Shown: piece after piece, positions 5,227-7,778 of the stretch
Position numbering within the stretch: the stretch's first letter is position 1
Layout: every line of letters begins with the position of its first letter
Assembly (NCBI GenBank): GCA_026988195.1
Contig: JALSLS010000421.1
Span: 1 to 7,778 of the forward strand
Origin: Methylomonas sp.
GTDB taxonomy: Bacteria > Pseudomonadota > Gammaproteobacteria > Methylococcales > Methylomonadaceae
Length of the DNA stretch: 7,778 nucleotides
Direction: 5' to 3'
Program-made: the position numbers and the translations under genes
The notes under the pieces: generated by a model
The model's database searches: none
What the model saw: only the letters and a program-made list of their open reading frames with translations
Told to the model about the DNA's origin: nothing

Positions 5227-5622
5227 ATGAAAAAAACATTACAACTTTTACTTCTGGCGACTGCATTTTTCGCATTCTCAGCAAGCGCAAAAGAAAAAAC
5301 AATAGCCTTAGAAGATAACTCTTCAATTCTTGGTAAATGGAGGTTAACAGCAGAAGCCCCCGCCAAGCACAAAGCAAAAACGCCATTAAACATCACATGG
5401 GAGTTTAAAAAAGGTGGTATGTTAAATACCAAAGCAACGGACGCACGTAACAGAACTGGTTCAATGAATATTAACGTTAAATATTCAATTGAAGATGGAG
5501 CCATTAAAAAGCAATTTAAACCAGGAATAGAAAAGTATGAAACTTGCCGTGTAACAGACAAAGATGCTAAGACAATGATTCTACACTGTAAGTTCTTGTA
5601 TTACTTTATGGAAAAAATGTAA
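5227..5622 (+). CDS. Small exported protein, lipocalin-like in part, unknown function
   Basis: 131 residues with a clear signal peptide (MKKTLQLLLLATAFFAFSASA, cleavage before KEK at about 22). The mature part opens with SILGKWRLTAEAP. It continues with beta-rich segments NITWEFKKGGML, NINVKYSIEDGAIKKQF, KYETCRVTDKDAKTMILHC and KFLYYFMEKM. A GKW near the start followed by WEFKKGG and YSIEDG is the pattern of small lipocalin-like or calycin-type periplasmic proteins. The resemblance is loose and I would not assign a family. Two cysteines late in the protein (in TCRV and LHCK) could form a disulphide. The start has CGGAG (5212-5216) ten bases upstream. The gene converges on lptG, with a 16-bp inverted repeat in the 59-bp gap. 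A frame on the opposite strand (5118-5561) is a shadow of it. Confidence 0.75.
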   Translation: MKKTLQLLLLATAFFAFSASAKEKTIALEDNSSILGKWRLTAEAPAKHKAKTPLNITWEFKKGGMLNTKATDARNRTGSMNINVKYSIEDGAIKKQFKPGIEKYETCRVTDKDAKTMILHCKFLYYFMEKM

Positions 5623-5630
5623 TTTACCCT

Positions 5631-5668
5631 TATTATGGCAGTTGAAGAACGTTTCAACTGCCATAATA
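5631..5668. terminator. Perfect 16-bp inverted repeat between converging genes, probable bidirectional terminator
   Basis: TATTATGGCAGTTGAA (5631-5646) and its exact reverse complement (5653-5668) flank a six-base GAACGT loop. It sits between the plus-strand small-protein stop (5622) and the minus-strand lptG stop (5682), as expected for a shared terminator. Neither side has a good T-run, so it may act instead as a 3'-end-protecting hairpin. Confidence 0.55.
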
Positions 5669-5681
5669 TACTTCACGCGGC

Positions 5682-6749
5682 TTACTTAACTTTAGTCACA
5701 GCAAAGACAGCCGAGCAAAAAACAAGTGCGCTAGGTAGGATAGCCATTATCATAGGATCAAACCCATAAACCAAACCTACATGCCCGGCAATTTTATCAA
5801 AAATATTAAACATCATTCCAATAACAATTCCAGCCATCATTCTCCCTCCTGTACTGATACCTCGCTTGATACCTACGACAAAAGGAACAGACACCATCAA
5901 CATCACAAAAACCACTAAAGGGTTAATTAAACGGCTCCAAAAAGCCAGTTCAAAAGTTTGTGATTTTTGCTTGTTTTGTTTAAGAAAGTCAATATACATA
6001 TAAAGGTCATACAATGACATATTATCCGACTTAACCACCGCAACATTTAACAAATCAGGCTCTATTGATGTTCTCCACTCACTGCTATCCAGCCTACTTG
6101 AAAACACCTGCTTAGGAGCTATTTCAGACTGCCTAACTCCCATTATACTCCAAAGACCATTACCCCTGAAGGATGCTGTATCAATCTTTGTCATGGTAAG
6201 CAATTGATCATTTTCATTAACTCTATATCTATATACTTCTGCTAGCTCACCTTTTCCTTTAATTCTTCTCACATTGATAAACTCATCTTTTTCCTTCAGC
6301 CACACTCCATACTTTGAACGAATGGCTACTTCATTCTTCTGTGAGAGCATCTTAATTAACTGCGCTTCACGAACAGCCTTAGGAGCTATAAACTCCCCCA
6401 CTAGAAAAGCAATAATGACCATAACAAGACCCGCCAACATAACTGACTTTATAATCCAAAAAATTGAATATCCGGCGGCTCGCATAGCGACAATTTCACA
6501 GTTACTCCCCATCGCGCCAACCACAAACAAACTCCCCAGTAAGGCAGCAAAAGGAACTAATTCATAAAAAACGGTGGGGGCTATATAAGCAAGGTACATT
6601 AAAATCTGTTTTAAACCATATCCCCCGTGTCCAAGATCTTTTAACTCATCCCTAAATGTAAATAAGGTAAACAACGTTAATAACAGAGTAACGGCAACAG
6701 CAGAAGCTTTTAAGATTTCTTTAACGATATAAACAGTTAAAACATTCAT
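5682..6749 (-). CDS. lptG: LPS export ABC transporter permease LptG
   Basis: 355 residues, close to the usual length (about 355-360). LptG pairs with LptF and two LptB ATPases in the inner membrane to extract LPS and pass it to LptC/LptA for transport to the outer membrane. Membrane helices lie at about 10-31, 58-80, 100-120, 276-293, 303-320 and 331-350. The cytoplasmic EIVAMRAAGYS (85-95) matches the coupling helix that docks with LptB. The periplasmic stretch 125-260 is the beta-jellyroll, with YGVWLKEKDEFINVRRIKG typical of the family. The C-terminal part has FWSRLINPLVV and the DKIAGHVGLVYGFDP motif (318-332). The ATG overlaps the lptF TGA (ATGA), giving translational coupling; a GGGGTG-like stretch precedes it. 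A plus-strand frame at 6274-6567 is a shadow. Confidence 0.96.
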   Translation of the reverse strand: MNVLTVYIVKEILKASAVAVTLLLTLFTLFTFRDELKDLGHGGYGLKQILMYLAYIAPTVFYELVPFAALLGSLFVVGAMGSNCEIVAMRAAGYSIFWIIKSVMLAGLVMVIIAFLVGEFIAPKAVREAQLIKMLSQKNEVAIRSKYGVWLKEKDEFINVRRIKGKGELAEVYRYRVNENDQLLTMTKIDTASFRGNGLWSIMGVRQSEIAPKQVFSSRLDSSEWRTSIEPDLLNVAVVKSDNMSLYDLYMYIDFLKQNKQKSQTFELAFWSRLINPLVVFVMLMVSVPFVVGIKRGISTGGRMMAGIVIGMMFNIFDKIAGHVGLVYGFDPMIMAILPSALVFCSAVFAVTKVK

Positions 6750-7778
6750 ACAGCACCCCGACTAAAAAAATGTGAGATGAGCCATTTTACGCTATAGAGA
6801 CGAAGCAATAAGGCCACTGTCAACAATACCAACAACAAATAAACCCAAAAGTAACCTATAGATACGGGGATAACTTCATTCACAACCCAGCTATGACTTA
6901 ATCGCTTTAAGTTTCCAAATACAAAATAAATAGCAAAAGCGACGATCAAACTACCGTACACCCCTCCTCTTGGTGATATTTTTGCCAAAGGCACCGCTAA
7001 TAAACTTAAAAAAATCACCGATAAAGGGATAGATAAGCGATTTTGGATTTCTGCTATATCCAACAAGTTATCAGATTTCCACAATACTTCAGTCGCTACA
7101 CTTTCCCTATTTTGTTGTAGCTGTCTTTCTTTTTTATCTATACGCACGGCATATTCATCAAATATTTCCACAATCAAATTTTTCTCTCCGGGCACACCTT
7201 GTACTCGCTCGCCTTGCTGCAAAATAAGATACAGACCTCCAGGTAAGCTTTTTAAATATCCATATTTAGCATTAACAATACCTAGCTCACCCCCTTTTCT
7301 ATTTTGAACAAAAACTTTTTGCATTTGGTTATCCGGCGTTATATTTTGAGTATAGAAAACCAGGTCGCCCTGACTATACTCACTAAACCTGCCCGCAGAA
7401 ATTCCCATGATGTCGGCTTTTTTCTGGTCATCATGCATTAATTGATTGGTTTTATTTTCTGCCCATGGAGTAGCGATCATCGAAAAACCAGCAGCAACCA
7501 CACTAAGAGGAAAAATCAATAAAAAAACAGCTCTATAAATAACAAATGCTCCGCCTCCTGCGGATGCAACCGCAGCCATTTCTTGGTCTCGGTACATACG
7601 CCCAATAACCATTAATATCGCCATAAAAATTGAAACAGGCAAAAAAGCACTGGTGACCATCACCATTTTCAGCCCTAATAAACTTAAAACAATTTCATTT
7701 GATATATTTCCATCAACAGCTCTGGCTAAAACCTTAACAAATTGACGACTAACAATAATAACCACAAGAACCAGCAAC
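6746..7778 (-). CDS. lptF: LPS export ABC transporter permease LptF, N-terminus beyond right edge
   Basis: 343 codons in the window. The frame stays open to the right edge. The first in-window candidate start (TTG at 7777-7775) lies inside the first membrane helix (LLVLVVIIVS), so about 25 N-terminal residues are missing. Recognisable features are the RQFVKVLARAVDGNIS region, ALP-type second helix (VTSAFLPVSIFMAILMVIG), the LptB-contacting coupling helix GRMYRDQEMAAVASAGGG (about 59-76 of the visible part), the periplasmic jellyroll (about 105-245), and C-terminal helices beginning at LSIPLSVIFLSLLAVPLAKISPRGG. The TGA at 6748-6746 overlaps the lptG start by four bases, so the two subunits are made in coupled fashion. 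In many gammaproteobacteria pepA lies divergently upstream; that region is not in the window. Confidence 0.95.
   Translation of the reverse strand, partial: LLVLVVIIVSRQFVKVLARAVDGNISNEIVLSLLGLKMVMVTSAFLPVSIFMAILMVIGRMYRDQEMAAVASAGGGAFVIYRAVFLLIFPLSVVAAGFSMIATPWAENKTNQLMHDDQKKADIMGISAGRFSEYSQGDLVFYTQNITPDNQMQKVFVQNRKGGELGIVNAKYGYLKSLPGGLYLILQQGERVQGVPGEKNLIVEIFDEYAVRIDKKERQLQQNRESVATEVLWKSDNLLDIAEIQNRLSIPLSVIFLSLLAVPLAKISPRGGVYGSLIVAFAIYFVFGNLKRLSHSWVVNEVIPVSIGYFWVYLLLVLLTVALLLRLYSVKWLISHFFSRGAV

Noticed and set aside
5118..5561. Minus-strand 147-codon frame
   Set aside because: It overlaps the signal-peptide-bearing plus-strand gene at 5227-5622 and its promoter region; composition and lack of RBS mark it as a shadow.
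6274..6567. Plus-strand 97-codon frame
   Set aside because: It is antisense to the unmistakable lptG frame.

Overview
The window looks like a piece of a low-GC gammaproteobacterial chromosome. The evidence is the LPS-export permease pair lptF-lptG at the right edge, the RDD-family membrane gene close to it (a frequent gammaproteobacterial neighbourhood), Shine-Dalgarno led genes and Gram-negative signal peptides. I cannot name the genus from the sequence alone.

Layout, left to right. (a) 1-663, minus: the first 221 residues of a DUF4213/DUF364 protein (putative metal-chelation Rossmann-like family), running off the left edge. (b) 664-1368: a long AT-rich divergent intergenic region with only weak signals. 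(c) 1369-3515, plus: a two-gene unit. The first gene encodes a five-helix membrane protein with two His-X13-His pairs that could hold two b hemes. The second encodes an exported TPR-like plus formylglycine-generating-enzyme (FGE/SUMF1, C-type-lectin-like fold) protein. Its last ~110 bases differ sharply in composition from the rest of the gene and resemble the variable region of a diversity-generating retroelement (DGR) target. No reverse transcriptase or template repeat lies in the window. (d) 3773-4423, plus: a 59-residue membrane protein and an RDD-family membrane protein in the same reading frame, separated by one TAA, the second apparently starting at the adjoining TTG. A hairpin-plus-T-tract terminator follows. 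(e) 4551-4590: a CCCCCTTT/AAAGGGGG interspersed repeat. (f) 4622-5622: two divergent small exported proteins, one with six cysteines (minus) and one lipocalin-like in its opening (plus). (g) 5631-5668: a perfect 16-bp inverted repeat between converging genes. (h) 5682-7778, minus: lptG and the 5'-truncated lptF, overlapping by ATGA.

The lptF/lptG products form the inner-membrane permease that, with LptB, extracts LPS for transport to the outer membrane. The RDD gene probably belongs to the same conserved neighbourhood, with the small secreted-protein genes and the repeat lying between them as an accessory insertion. The most interesting unit is 1369-3515: a putative transmembrane haem protein beside an exported ligand-binding-type protein whose C-terminus carries a DGR-like compositional signature. 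That last point is a hypothesis that depends on finding a template repeat and reverse transcriptase elsewhere in the genome.
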